Part shown: one piece after another, positions 1 to 11,654 of the stretch
How positions within the stretch are numbered: position 1 is the stretch's first letter
Layout: each line of letters begins with the position of its first letter
Source: Trifolium pratense
Lineage: Eukaryota > Streptophyta > Magnoliopsida > Fabales > Fabaceae
DNA length: 64,000 nt
Direction of reading: 5' to 3'
Assembly (NCBI RefSeq): GCF_020283565.1
Contig: NC_060061.1
Coordinates: 36,183,362 to 36,247,361 of the forward strand
The notes under the pieces: model-generated
Seen by the model: only the letters and a program-made list of their open reading frames with translations
Told to the model about the DNA's origin: nothing
Database searches by the model: none
Made by a program: the position numbers and the translations under genes

Positions 1-1200
1 TTTGTTTGAAAGGTATCTTTGCGGGTAATAGTAAATGACAGGAAAATAAAGACTGAAATTAAATTACAGAAAAATAAATTGTGTGAGTGTGACCACACGA
101 GGTGGTTAAGTGTGGTCGGATCCCTCCCTCACTTCTGCTTGGTGGTTATTCCCTTGTTTCCCTCTTTCATGAATTAGACTATTGAAAATAGGTTAGAAGC
201 AATATCAATTCCTAATTATATTACAAACTGTGCAGAGCCTAGTTAGTGGTTACCCTTACTCTATTTAAGTTTCATCGCCCCAGGTTCACTTTTTTGTTAA
301 AAACGTTGTTATCATTACCTTAGTAGCTGTCATAAGCCGTCGCGTGTGCCTCTAACTAGTTTTAACTCTGTTAAGGTAGAAATTATCGTACTTCCTAATC
401 CTATACTAAGACCTTATATACTAAATTTAATGGTCTCATGTTGGCCCTAGCATACCGTCCTTCGTTCGGGATTACTAGCTTTGTTTCCTATGTGATATCC
501 ATTAGGTCCTTAGATTTTATTCTAATGTGATCAATATTAAAATAAAATATAAAACCGAACAATAAAAAAGTTTGCAATCAGAAAGCAATTGAATTTATAC
601 CCAAATTGTACAAAATACAAAATCAAGCATTCGCAAGGGAGTTCATCGACTCCACCTAACCTAGGAAAAATAAATTACAAAGACAAAAAGAAAAGAACCT
701 TATTGGCCTTAGAGTTCATTGACCTCCTTGCATCCTCCTTAGAATTCAACTAACTCTAGAGTAAATATTCAATGTCTCTGAATATTTTTGAATGAATAAT
801 ATTGAAGGAGGAAGGCTCTATTTATAGTTTTTCAGCTGAGTTTGGGCTTTCTCTGGTTGTATTTTCGCCGCATCGTGGCCATGATGGATCATATCGTGGT
901 ACGATGAAAGATTTCTTCAGGATTTTTTGCGTGCTTTTCAAGTCATCATCGTGCCACGATGACAAGTCATCGTGGTACGATGAAATAGATTTGTTGCAGA
1001 TTTTCTTCAATTTAACCGCCTTCTCATCGTGTCACGCTAGGATTCATCGTGGGTTCGATGGTTGTGCTGCTTTATTACATTTTTGCTGTTTTTCCACTTT
1101 TTTTGCTTCTAGGCCAAGTAACTTCACTTTTCCAGGTATTTACTTGCTTTTAGGCTTCATTTGCTATTAAAACTACCTAAATTACTACTAAAAACAACAT
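1..1200 (-). mobile_element. LTR-retrotransposon-like fragment (partial)
   Basis: No coding domain is visible. Read on the minus strand there is a TATA-like CTATAAATAGAG (817-828), as expected at a U3/R junction, with a U3-like stretch at 830-1150 and a U5-like stretch at about 560-800. The U3-like part holds six imperfect copies of a CATCGTG..ACGATG dyad between 868 and 1060. The left part (1-550) may be internal or flanking sequence cut by the window edge. I did not find TG...CA ends or a target duplication, so the assignment is an inference from layout. Confidence 0.4.
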
Positions 1201-1756
1201 ATAATTGACTGTCATCATTGATCTATAATATATACCAAATATTGAACTTTATTAAAATACTCACGAGTGTCAAAAATTGTTACCCCTCTAATATGTACTG
1301 TTATTACAAATTTAATGTCTCTCCTTAGACATATAATATTGTATTTTAAAAAAGATTTATGCTCTTAATAAAAAAAATGATTTATGTTCAACCGATAAAA
1401 TTGAGCTTTTGAATTGATAAGTTTTTTTTTTGAGATTTTGGATCGTTCAAGTAGGTTAAAATGTGCGAGTTTATATGATTTTACCGATTTTACAGAGAGA
1501 TAAATCGTGTAAACTAGTTTTGACTTGCGATTTTACTCAAAACTATTTTATCTTTGATTTAACACGAAAGTGATACCTATAAACGTAGAGTCGATAGAGT
1601 TTACGATTTAAAACAAGATTTTAACAACTTTGAATGAAATACTTAAAACGACATTTTAAGAGAAGTTATTTAAACCAATTTTTCATTTAAAACTTTTATA
1701 AAAAAATCTTTGTTAATTTTATTTTAACAAAAATATAATAAACTACAAAAATCATT
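1201..1756. other. AT-rich intergenic DNA
   Basis: No gene, RNA or clear repeat boundary is visible here. Confidence 0.5.
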
Positions 1757-1962
1757 TTTTTTAAAAGGACAAAACTTACATGCATTTACATACATACATT
1801 TCTTACTTTTTCATTCACAAAGAGGTGGTTATTTGTGTTTTTTCATTTTGAAAAAATAAAAGAAAATTATTTTTTAATAAAAAAAACTACCTCTTTGTGA
1901 TAGAAAAAGTAAGAAATGCATGTATGGAAATGCATGTAAGGTTTGTTTTTTAAAAAGTCAAA
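1757..1962. repeat. Long inverted repeat (hairpin, foldback MITE-like)
   Basis: The left arm, from CTTACATGCATTTACATACA at 1775, is nearly the reverse complement of the right arm ending in ATGCATGTAAG at 1940. Weaker pairing extends outward to about 1757 and 1962. The arms include CACAAAGAGGTGGTT and its complement AACTACCTCTTTGTG and leave a short AT-rich loop. It abuts the hAT element at 1980. No target duplication was identified. Confidence 0.7.
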
Positions 1963-1979
1963 ACAAATGGGCCCAGGTT

Positions 1980-2756
1980 TAGAGCTGTCAAAATGGGCTA
2001 GCCCGAATGGGCCGGCCCGCCAAGCCCGATTTTTTCCCGGGCTCGGGCCTTGAAAATCTTAGCCCGAATTATTTCCGGGCTTTTTAGCCCGGCCCGAAAA
2101 AGCCCGATTAAAATATGGGCTAGCCCGAATGGGCCGCGGGCGGCCCGCAAGCCCGAAAAAATTAAAATTAAAATTAAAAATAAAATATAAATATAAATAT
2201 AAATAATTTGTTTCGGATGATTTGAAATTAGTTTATAATATAAATTATAAAATACCGTCCGCTACTTAAGTAGCAGGAGTAAAAATAGGGCACGCGAGAA
2301 AGTCGTAGGTAGCGGATGAGTAATAATATGACGCGTGAGAAACTCGTAAGTAGCGGATGCGTAAAAATAGGGCGCGCGAAACTCGTAGGTAGTGGATGAG
2401 TAAAAATAGGGCGCGCGAGAAACTCGTAGATAGGGGATGAGTAAAAATACGGCGCGCACGAATTATATAATATTTATAGCGTATGAGTAAAAAATAGGAC
2501 GCGCGAGAATTATTAATGCTATTTATATAGTTGAGTTTGAGCACTAAAATAGTTGAGCTTGAGCACTAAAAGTAAAAAAATAATAAAAAAAGATAAACCG
2601 GGCCGCCCGAAAGCCCGACTACCCGTACCGGGCCGGGCTCGGGCACTAATTTTGATAGCCCGTTTTTTATCCGGGCTTTTTAGCCCGGCCCGACGAAGCC
2701 CGAAGCCCGAACGGGCCGGCCCGAAATTGGCCGGGCCGCCCGTTTTGACAGCTCTA
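1980..2756. mobile_element. Non-autonomous hAT-like element
   Basis: The 777-bp element begins TAGAGCTGTCAAAATGGGC and ends with the inverted GTTTTGACAGCTCTA. It is flanked by a perfect 8-bp duplication CCCAGGTT (1972-1979 and 2757-2764), the duplication length of hAT transposons. Both ends are rich in GGGC/GCCC strings (GGGCCGGCCCG and similar) that fold strongly on each other. It encodes no transposase. Open frames inside (for example 2553-2804) are low-complexity Arg/Pro/Ala and not credible genes. Confidence 0.85.
2265..2515. repeat. GC-rich minisatellite inside the hAT-like element
   Basis: About five to six degenerate copies of a roughly 40-45-bp unit contain GGGCGCGCGAGAAACTCG followed by TAGGTAGCGGATGAGTAAAA. 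Copies differ by point changes and small indels and become more degenerate toward 2500. The CpG-rich core contrasts with the surrounding AT-rich DNA. Confidence 0.8.
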
Positions 2757-2764
2757 CCCAGGTT

Positions 2765-3048
2765 AAACCTTTTTACCTTAATATACTATTCACTTCTTAC
2801 ATAAATTTGTTGGCTGAATCACAATTCCCACTACAACAAAAGTGTGTGTTTAGGGTCGGCATTTACACTGACGCTACTAGTGTCACAGGTACGTCGGTTA
2901 GGTGGACGCTAGAATTTTTTAATTTTAATGGGCCAATAAATATAGCGCCCACTTTGGCTAAATGCTACATCACGCTAAATAATAAATAAAAATACATTGC
3001 ATCTTAGCGCCTGTCTTGATAGACTCAAAAACTTCACTATTTTTTTTT
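2765..3048. other. Intergenic spacer between two transposons
   Basis: Nothing recognisable. It includes a short stretch, TTTAGGGTCGGCATTTACAC (2849-2868), and an AT-rich tail. Confidence 0.4.
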
Positions 3049-3456
3049 GGCTTAATTAGTGTATTGTTCCCTTAAAGACATTTTAGGTTTCACAATGGTC
3101 CCTTGAAGAAAAAAAGGCTCGGATTGGTCCCTTAAAGAAAAAAAAGCCTGAATTAGTCCCTTAAAGACATATATGTTTGCCATATAGGTCATTTCCGTTA
3201 AATTTTAACTCCAAATATAACAAAAAATTCCAAAGGTTAAAATTTTAAAAATTAATAATGTTTTTGGTGGACCACTTACACTTAATGGCATCCACAATCC
3301 AGTCAACTAAAACTAACGTTTTTTGTAAAAAATTGACGGAAAGGACCAATTGAGAAACAGCTGTGTCTTTAAGGGACCAATCCAGACCTTTTTTTTCTTT
3401 AAGGAACTATTGTGAAACCTAAAATTTCTTTAAGGGACCAAAAGACTAATTAAGCC
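3049..3456. mobile_element. MITE with terminal inverted repeats (Mutator-like guess)
   Basis: It starts GGCTTAATTAGT and ends with the exact inverse ACTAATTAAGCC. Subterminal parts match inversely (CCCTTAAAGACATTTTAGGTTTCACAATGG-type on the left, ..CTATTGTGAAACCTAAAAT on the right). It is 408 bp with no coding capacity. The flanks are poly-T on both sides (8-9 T), compatible with an 8-9-bp duplication but uninformative. Confidence 0.7.
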
Positions 3457-3487
3457 TTTTTTTTGTTTTATTAACTTTATTAAATAA

Positions 3488-4286
3488 CTAGCGGGCCAGG
3501 CAAGCGCGTTCCGCGCCTGCCTGTGTCTAACTTATGTAAAAAAAAAAATTCTTATGTTATTGTGAGATTGTTAATAAATTGTTTTTTTTGCTACTAAAAA
3601 AATCAAGGGTATTGTTGGTATTATTGTTAAGTGGTATATCAAATTATAGTGAAGGGCAAAATGAACCAAAAAAAAGCCAGCCCAACCTCTCATATCCCCT
3701 TTATATAATGTTTTTTAAAATAAATAATTTTCTCTATCATTAAAAACATTATAATAACCAAGCATTATTTATCGAAATTGTCAAAAATATAAAATTTGAT
3801 ATTTTTTTGAATTTTTATTCCTTATATTAGTCAATATTGTATTTTTTTAATCAAAAATTTTAAAAAATTAGTGAATTGCTTATAAACAGTGAAATTGTGA
3901 TTTTTCTTGTAATATTATTATCTCTAAAATATAATAATCGGCTTAATTCATAAAAATAATCATTAAATTATCAATTTAACGACTTAATGTACCGATACAT
4001 CGAATTATTCCGATGTACCATAGAAGCTCTAATAAAATAATCACTAATTTATTAATTAATCAATCTAATGTACCGGTACATTGAAATTTTTCATATGTAC
4101 GGTAGAAATAATGAGAAATAATGAGAAAGTGAAATTGTTATTGAAAGTTGGTTACCGAAACAAACAAATATAAAACTGATGGAAGTTATTGTGGTAGTGG
4201 TTGCAGATTTATATTAGTGTGAAGGGTAAATTTGGAAAGTAAAAATTCACACCAAATTAAGGTATCATATTTATATTATGTATAGA
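3488..4286 (-). mobile_element. Non-autonomous Helitron candidate
   Basis: On the minus strand the 3' end has a GC hairpin (GGCAGGCGCG / CGCGCTTGCC, plus-strand about 3497-3521) followed a few bases later by CTAG at 3491-3488. The next host base is T. The proposed 5' end reads TCTATACATAATATAAATAT from 4286, preceded by a host A. TC start, hairpin, CTRR end and insertion between A and T are Helitron hallmarks. It is about 800 bp with no Rep/helicase. The 3' end is the stronger call; the 5' end is an inference. Confidence 0.6.
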
Positions 4287-4769
4287 TTCATCAACCTCTG
4301 TCTGAGCGGAATCTAACTAATCATCAAATTACATAGAAAAGTAATTGATTTTGGCCCATTTCTATTTTTATTTTTTAATTTTCTACTATGGTTTTCTCAC
4401 TCTCTCCGTCAAACAACTCAAATCATGGAATCAAATTGATTCGAACAATTTCTCTATTTCCTGGTTTAAGTTTTTCTAATCCCACTCGGTTGGAACCCTA
4501 GAATCAAAGAAAGAAACTAAGGATAATCAATGGAAGAATGATTTCACTCTGCTCTTCTTCCAGAAACCACCGTTCGCATAATCAAAAAGAAGAATCTAAC
4601 GTTCGGTACGACATTTGTATCCAAATTATAATGCTTAGATGCTTTATTACTAGTTATGATTGACTTAGTTAGTCTTTCATAACATATAATTTTTATGATT
4701 TTGAAAAGTTGTATTCATTAATAAGTACTCGTTGATTTTGTTTTGTTAAATCACTTGTGCAAAGCTTAT
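4287..4769. other. Possible remnant of a host 5' exon
   Basis: Pyrimidine-rich sequence at 4380-4520 resembles a plant 5' UTR. An ATG at 4539 opens a 22-23 codon frame (MISLCSSSRNHRSHNQ...) ending at a GTACGA donor-like site near 4605. The frame does not connect to a sensible downstream exon: the best acceptor near 5970 (TTTTAG) leads to a stop. I do not recognise a product. This is a weak gene-fragment suggestion only. Confidence 0.2.
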
Positions 4770-4778
4770 TTGTTTTTA

Positions 4779-5927
4779 GGGTAAATGATCATTTACCCCC
4801 CTGCAAAATAAGGAAATTTTCGTTTATCCCCCTGCACAGATTTTTTTTCTGTTTACCCCCTGCAAAAAAAAGATTCTCTCATTTCGCCCCCTGGATGTAC
4901 AGCAGGACAAGTGACTGTGCAAATTTGCTGACGTGATTGGTTTGTACACATGGAAAAAAATATTTATTTTTAAATTCCACGTCAGATAATATTTTTTCAA
5001 AAAATTAAAAAAAATTTCCTACAAAATTAAAAAAACGAATTTTTTTTTTCAAAATTTTAAAAAAAAATCCTACAAATAACTTTTTTTTTCGTACAAAGTA
5101 TTTTTTTCCTAAAATAAAAAAAAAACGAATTTTCTTATTTTACTCCCAAAATAAAGATTTATTTTCAAATCTTTTTGAATTAAAAAAAAAACAGAATCTT
5201 CACCATAATCGTTTGCTTCCACCGTTGTGATCGTATTCGTCGTCGTCTTCTTCAATCGCCGAAATCGTCTTCTACTTCATTATTGTCTTCTGCTTCTTTA
5301 TATTTTTCTAGTTTTAGAGCAAATGGTTTTGATAGAAGAGGAAAACACGAATAAAATTTCTTTTTCTATTTTATAATTTTTTGAAAATCTTTTTCTATTT
5401 TTCTTTAATTCAAAGAGAATAACAAAAAATAAAGATTATGTTTTTTTTAATTCAAAAAGATTTGAAAATAAATCTTTAAAATTTTTATTTCGGAGTAAAT
5501 CTTTTTTTGGGAGCAAAATAAGAAAATTCTTTTTTTTTTTATTTTGGGAGGAATTTTTTTTTTGTTGGAAATTTTTTTAAAATCATTTGTATGAAAAAAA
5601 AATTAATTTTTTTTTTGTAGGAATTTTTTTAAAAAATTTTGGGGAAAAAAACAGAAAATTATATTTTTTATTTTGTAGGAAAAAAAATTATTTTTTATTT
5701 TTTTAAAAAAATATTATCTGACGTGGAATTTAAAAAATAAATATAAATGATTTTTTTCACGTGTACAAGCCACGTCAACAGGTTTGCACAGTTACTTGTC
5801 CTGTTGTACATTCAGGGGGCGAAATGAGGGAATCTATTTTTTGCAGGGGGGTAAATAGAAAAAAAATCTGTGCAGGGGGTAAACGAAAATTTGCTTATTT
5901 CTCAGGGGGGTAAATGATCATTTACCC
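4779..5927. mobile_element. Mutator-like foldback element (MULE MITE)
   Basis: The 1149-bp element starts GGGTAAATGATCATTTACCC and ends with the same palindromic motif in inverse. It is flanked by a perfect 9-bp duplication TTGTTTTTA (4770-4778 and 5928-5936), typical of Mutator-like elements. Long inverted arms carry CCCCCTGCA/TGCAGGGGG motifs. The interior has a non-terminal segment (about 5200-5300) rich in TTCGTC/TCTTC that could be captured host sequence. No transposase is encoded. Confidence 0.85.
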
Positions 5928-5990
5928 TTGTTTTTATAATCAGTATAACTATATATATGTTGGTTTTAGGCACAAGTTGAAACCACTAAT

Positions 5991-6298
5991 CTTTTACTAG
6001 TAAAAGGAAGGTTGAATTGCCCATAGGCCTTCATTGTGATGATGTGGCACCTCTAAAAAAACTCTATATTCTTTTACTAGTAAAAGGAAGGTTGAATTGC
6101 CCATAGGCCTTCATTGTGATGATGTGGCACCTCTAAAAAAACTCTATATTTTTATTGAAAATTTACCAACTTCTCTTAATTATTCTTTTACTAGTAAAAG
6201 GAAGGTTGAATTGCCCATAGGCCTTCATTGTGATGATGTGGCACCTCTAAAAAAACTCTATATTTTTATTGAAAATTTACCAACTTCTCTTAATTATT
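5991..6298 (+). repeat. Tandem repeat, 114-bp unit open in one frame
   Basis: There are three copies. The first (5991-6070) is an 80-bp truncated unit; the next two (6071-6184 and 6185-6298) are 114 bp and nearly identical. Each starts CTTTTACTAGTAAAAGGAAG. Because 114 is a multiple of three, one frame stays open across the copies and repeats SFTSKRKVELPIGLHCDDVA then PLKKLYIFIENLPTSLNY. The frame ends at a stop after 6298 and has a stop just upstream of the first copy. I do not recognise the peptide. It may be a gene fragment amplified in tandem. Confidence 0.85.
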
Positions 6299-8228
6299 AT
6301 TAAAAATATCTAAAATAAAATTTATCCTCCATAAATTAAATTTCATGTCTAATGATTAATACATGAATAGAAAAAGAAACCCCCATAATTCCAAAAGACT
6401 ATATTTTGGCATATATAAAATGATAAATATGGATTAATAGAAAACGTAAATGACTAAATAATTAAGAGTAACCCAAATATCCATATACTTGCCCAAATAA
6501 AAAACTTAATTCGTATATATGGATCAATAAAACATTCATACGTAAAAACCAAAAAAATATATCCATATGTCACTAAAATATGTACATATAAATTATATGT
6601 ATATATAATTTTTAGTATTGTTATTAAATATATATAATCTAATTTTCTAAAAAAACCAAGATAAATCATATTAATATATTATTACACATTGCAAGAGGTT
6701 AAATCAACAATCAAACGATTAGCTTATCAAAAAAAAAAAAAAAAACAATCAAACGATTAATTACAAGGGATAAAAACAATTATGATTGACCCTTAGGTAT
6801 TCATATGATGCAACTATAACTGCAAAATTATTATTATTATATTATACAATTAACCCTCATGATTGTTGGAGTTCCTTTCAATAATTATATATAAAAAAAA
6901 AACTGTATGTTTTACCACAATGATCTTTATAAATATTGATACTCACACATCACTACTTGCCCATGGTCTCATATTTTGTAATCTTATTTTTTTTTTCTTT
7001 TTTGTGTTTTCTAACCTTCTTTGTAGTAATTTCATCACATCATGTCTACTCTTGAGTAAATCAACTACACTATCTTATTGTTTCAAGGAAAAATGTAATT
7101 CTATTTTCAAATGTATTTTCCTCATTGTTTTTGGGATAGGTTCTTTTTTTTCTTTCAAATATAGCAATGAAATGTATATTCAAGAATAACATTGCGACAA
7201 TGAAAAATATATATAACTGCAATTTCTTAACTTTTTTTTAGTGGTACTTGGTTTTAATAGAGAAGATTTGGAAATGTAATACAAGTTGGTCGTATGAAGC
7301 AAATTTGGAAGAATTTAATCTCTACTTGGTTAGAGGTGTTTTCATATGCTTAATCATCTTGGTTAGGATTCAAATAAGTGGATCGGGCTGGTACGAAGGT
7401 TTTCAAGTTTGCAATTGAGCTAAGTTGTATTTTAATTTCTTTATTACTTTTAGAATAAACTCATTTAAGTCACTAAGAAAAATCATAAGATTCCATTTAG
7501 TTTCTAAGACAAATATTTTGTTTGATTGATGAAGGAAAAGTGGTGTAGCAATTTAGTCACTACTTTACAATTTATACTTTTTTATTACACCAACATTTTA
7601 ACTACTAATTTTGATATTCCATTGCTTAAAAAGACACATTAAATTAAAGATGCAAACAAATTAAAGAGAGGATAGTGGCATAAACCTCACTAAGAAAAAT
7701 AAAATTAAACCAAAATAGAAAAGAAAAAGAATTAAGCATATGGTGAAAATGATAAACGAAACCACTAGCTAAATAATTCTGACAAATAAAAGGCAAAGAA
7801 ATCTTAATAAGTAATATAAAATGTTATATTATATTTATCTATTTTATTATTTAAATTACTCTCTAAGCATAATAGTATTTAGGAGGTAAGATATTATAGT
7901 TATGAGTGAGTACATAGTGAGATAGTCTTAAGAATAAGATGACATGTTGAATGTTAAATTTTTATAATATCATGCAAACTAAAAAAAGAAGAATAGTATT
8001 TCTTAATCTTTGTACTTTCGAACAGGTGGAGGGTGTTGAAGCCCTAGATTTAGACCCCCAAAAATAATTTTTTTGGTAAAGGATTTAGGCCCCAAATTTT
8101 TTTTATCACCTTTATACTATAAGAAAAGTTTACAATCTCTATTAAAAAACATTTTCATCATCTCTTTTAATTAAATTAAATTATTTTAATTTTAATTATC
8201 AATATATCAAATTATCACTATATAACTT
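6299..8228. other. AT-rich intergenic DNA
   Basis: There are only AT-rich tracts, an A-run near 6729-6745 and short chance open frames of low complexity (for example 6863-7189, Phe/Ile/Leu/Ser-rich). I see no gene or bounded element. Confidence 0.5.
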
Positions 8229-8570
8229 CTTACACAAGGGACCAACTAACTAAAATGAAAAATTAATAAAATGAAAAATTAAATTAAAAGGGACCAACTA
8301 ATATATAAGATTTATATAACCACAAAATATTCATGACTATTGAAATTCTTTCAATACTAATAAAAAAAAATGTGTGTCTCTCTTCATTGCATAGTTAATT
8401 GGTTCCTAAATGAAAAATTTAATTAAAAGGGACCAATATAACCACAAAATATATTCTTTCAATACTAAGAAAGAAAGAAAAAAGTGTCTAAGACTATTGG
8501 AATGCTCTTCATTTCATAGTTAATTGGTCCCTAAATGACAAATGAAAAATTTAATTAAAAGGGACCAACT
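8229..8570. repeat. Degenerate tandem repeats of about 130 bp
   Basis: The phrase AATTAAAAGGGACCAA recurs near 8283, 8420 and 8552, with a related GGGACCAACTAACTAAAATG near 8238. Each is followed by similar text containing ATAACCACAAAATAT, TTCTTTCAATACTAA and CATAGTTAATTGGT. The spacing of about 130 bp indicates two to three decayed copies. Confidence 0.65.
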
Positions 8571-11500
8571 ATCGATATCAATTTATTCATATCCATTAGA
8601 ATTATCAAAAATTGGATGGATTTTCAAAAGAAATTGGATGTGGCACTCTATAAAAAAAGTTTACAATCTCTATTAAAACCTTTTCATATTTCATATAATA
8701 GAGTTACTCTAATAATAAATAATAAACAATAATAATATATTAAAAAAAAAACTAACACAATTTATTGTTGTTGAATTGAGACAAAAATGAATTGCAAGCA
8801 ATGAAAGGTGGAACGATGCATCATGTTATTGTTTTATTAATTGCATTGCAATATATTATTAAAATATATATTGTATGTTACAATTCCCTATTAATGCAAT
8901 TGAAAACAAAGAATTCTTGGAGACACTAATATTGAATATGTAAATTTAGTTAATTATCAAACACAAGCTCTATATAAAGTTAACTCAAAAGCTAATTATC
9001 ACCACCATATTGAATATGTAAATTTACATTGAAGTCTAGCTTCTATGTTTTAACAAAATTTTAATTTATCTATCTCATGGCAAAAACTCTATGGTTTCTT
9101 TGTCTGACATCTCCATGAGAAAAAGTTATGCATCTTCACCTTCCATATGTTAAAGTTACACATTATAGTCTCTTGAATTGATTTAAAGCTATCGTGTGCA
9201 TATATATAGTTACATCATAAGTATATTGGTTTTTGTCCTTGGTAGGTGATGGTGTCTAACCTCTTAGAATATTAGGTATGTCTACATTTGATTGATTAAG
9301 AAATTGATATACATATATGTGATAGTTGCCTATTAATATGTTTGTAAATTGGAATTTTTCTACTACTCTGAGTTTAGAACATCTCTAATAATTTTTTATA
9401 TTTCTTTTTTAGGTTGGATATTTTTTTAAATATCAACCGGTGTTTTGTTCGATGATTAATTAAACTTTGAGTTGAATCGATTAATATGAATATGACTATT
9501 TTTTCATGTGAAGGAGGAGAACAGGATAAAACATACTTCTATTTTTGCTTACGTTGCATCCTTGCTCCTTATAAAGCCTATGAAATGACACCTCATGTAA
9601 GGATGTGTATTTAACTCTAATGGGAGTTTGTAGACCATCATTTTTTTTATTGATATAATATTTGTAATTAGACAACTTTTCTTTTTCATTTATTATTTTA
9701 TTAGTCTAATGTTTTAGCTTATTTGTTTCTTATTTTCTTTTTCATTTATTATTTTATATAAGGTAGAAGATTTGTATAAAAAATTGTTGATTAATAGGAA
9801 TATAATTATTTTTTTTCATGTGAATAAGTTGAAGAGGATAAAAGAGACTTCTATTTATTGATTTTGAAGTGCCTTAAAATTTATATAGATCGAGGGTATA
9901 TTGATGTTGGAGGCATTCAATTAAAAGAGGACAATCCAAATAATTTAGAAATATAAATATGTGTCTCATTTTTAAATATTATATTGTCTACAATGTGTAG
10001 GTGATCTACTTGATCTCGATCAAGAGAAATATAGAAACAAAAACAAAGTAGAAATTAAAATAAGTTTTTTTTTGTAGTTGATACTCAAGTCATGCGGTTC
10101 TTATAATTGTAATACATGCAAGAAGTATATTGATTCAACTTGACTTAGAGGTTGTCCAAATATATAATCTTCATGCATTTATCGTATAACATTTGCCTAA
10201 TCCTGAATGTTTCAATATGAATATATATGAATTTTAATAGACGGTCCTATTTTAATCTACGCATGTCATCTTATTCTTACAACCATAAAATGAATCGATG
10301 AAAAGAATTGTGCTAAATACTTTTTCCTCCCACTTAGAATTGTACTAAAAACTTTCTAAATTAAATTAAAAAAAGACAAAAATTATTAAATAAAAATTGT
10401 TGATGCTCATTTGTCAAAATAAATTTTAGAAATTATTAAAACCGTATATGTTAAAATATATTTACATATATTTAGAAAATATAATCACACATATATTTAA
10501 ACATATTTACACACAACTAAAATTCACCAATAATTCAAAAATTATTAATTTAATTTACATAATAATATAATTTTTTGGATAAATTAAGTACATATTCTAA
10601 AAGATTGTTTACGTTACGGCTGAAAATAAAATAGTGGAATATTTATAAGAATAAGATGACATTTCTTTAAGCAAATAAGAAGATGACACATGTTAAATCT
10701 TAATATCATCTATAAGACTTTCTTTACCTTAACCAAATAACTAAACCTAAATTCAAATATATAAAATCTTCGTCCAAACTTATATATTAACAACAACAAA
10801 TATTCGAGTTTATATAATATAATAAGAAAAATAAAATAAATGTTCAAGAAAATATTAAATAAGAGGGACAAAAACCAACAATAATTTTGAAGAGACACAA
10901 ACCTCGCCAAGAAAAAGAAAAACAAACCAAAAACAAAAGGACCAAGCAAAAAAAAATGTGAACTAAACAATAGACTAAAAAATTGGGACTAATAAAGTTG
11001 GAATAAAATTTCACCAAGTGAATAGTGAGAATAAACTCCAAGAGAACGAGAGATGAATAAGTAGATAAGCTATTTGGAACCTTAAATTGCATAGAACGTA
11101 GTAAGCAAATACACTATTTGATACATAATTTTCAAAAAATGAGATCACGCAGAACAAATAGGCAAAGCCACCATATATGAATCATATTCTATAATCAAAA
11201 CTTATTTTAACATTTCTCATGAGCAATATTGTCTACAAGTATAATTAGGTATGCCTCCAACTCTTATTGAAAATAATAAAATAAGGAATACATCAAAAAT
11301 AAAAAATAAATTGACATTTGACTATAAAATTGCAACTCATATAAAGAAAACTAAAATCTTATATGATTACACTAATAAAATAAAAAATGATACATCCTTT
11401 CAAACTTATGAAATATTATAAGAGATCTATTACATTAAAATATAAACAAACTACGATATAATAAAAAATCTAATATTTCTAAACAACCTTTTTTTTACTC

Positions 11501-11620
11501 ATATACTAATATTAAACATAATCATATTTTAAAATAATATATATTATTTAACTATATGTGATTATAATTATCACAATCATTATTTTTTTATTTATAAAAA
11601 TATTTTAATTATATATTTTA
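8571..11620. other. AT-rich intergenic DNA, possibly the body of a Helitron
   Basis: No coding region is credible. A motif AATAAGATGACAT recurs near 7934 and 10650 and inversely near 10266. The stretch leads into a Helitron-like 3' end at 11654, so part of it may be Helitron body, but I could not place the 5' TC end. Confidence 0.35.
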
Positions 11621-11625
11621 ATCGA

Positions 11626-11654
11626 ACCCGTGCAACGCACGGGTTTATTCCTAG
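11626..11654 (+). mobile_element. Helitron-like 3' terminus
   Basis: The palindrome CCCGTGCAACGCACGGG (11627-11643) is followed after seven bases by CTAG (11651-11654) and a T. A GC-rich hairpin a few bases before CTRR, with a host T next, is the standard 3' signature of plant Helitrons. The element would lie to the left. Its 5' end was not found. Confidence 0.65.

Noticed and set aside
2262..2804. Open frames on both strands through the hAT-like element
   Set aside because: They run through the minisatellite and the GGGC/GCCC ends, have repetitive composition and match no protein I know.
6863..7189. 108-aa open frame rich in Phe, Ile and Ser
   Set aside because: Low-complexity AT-driven translation with no domain, promoter or splice context.
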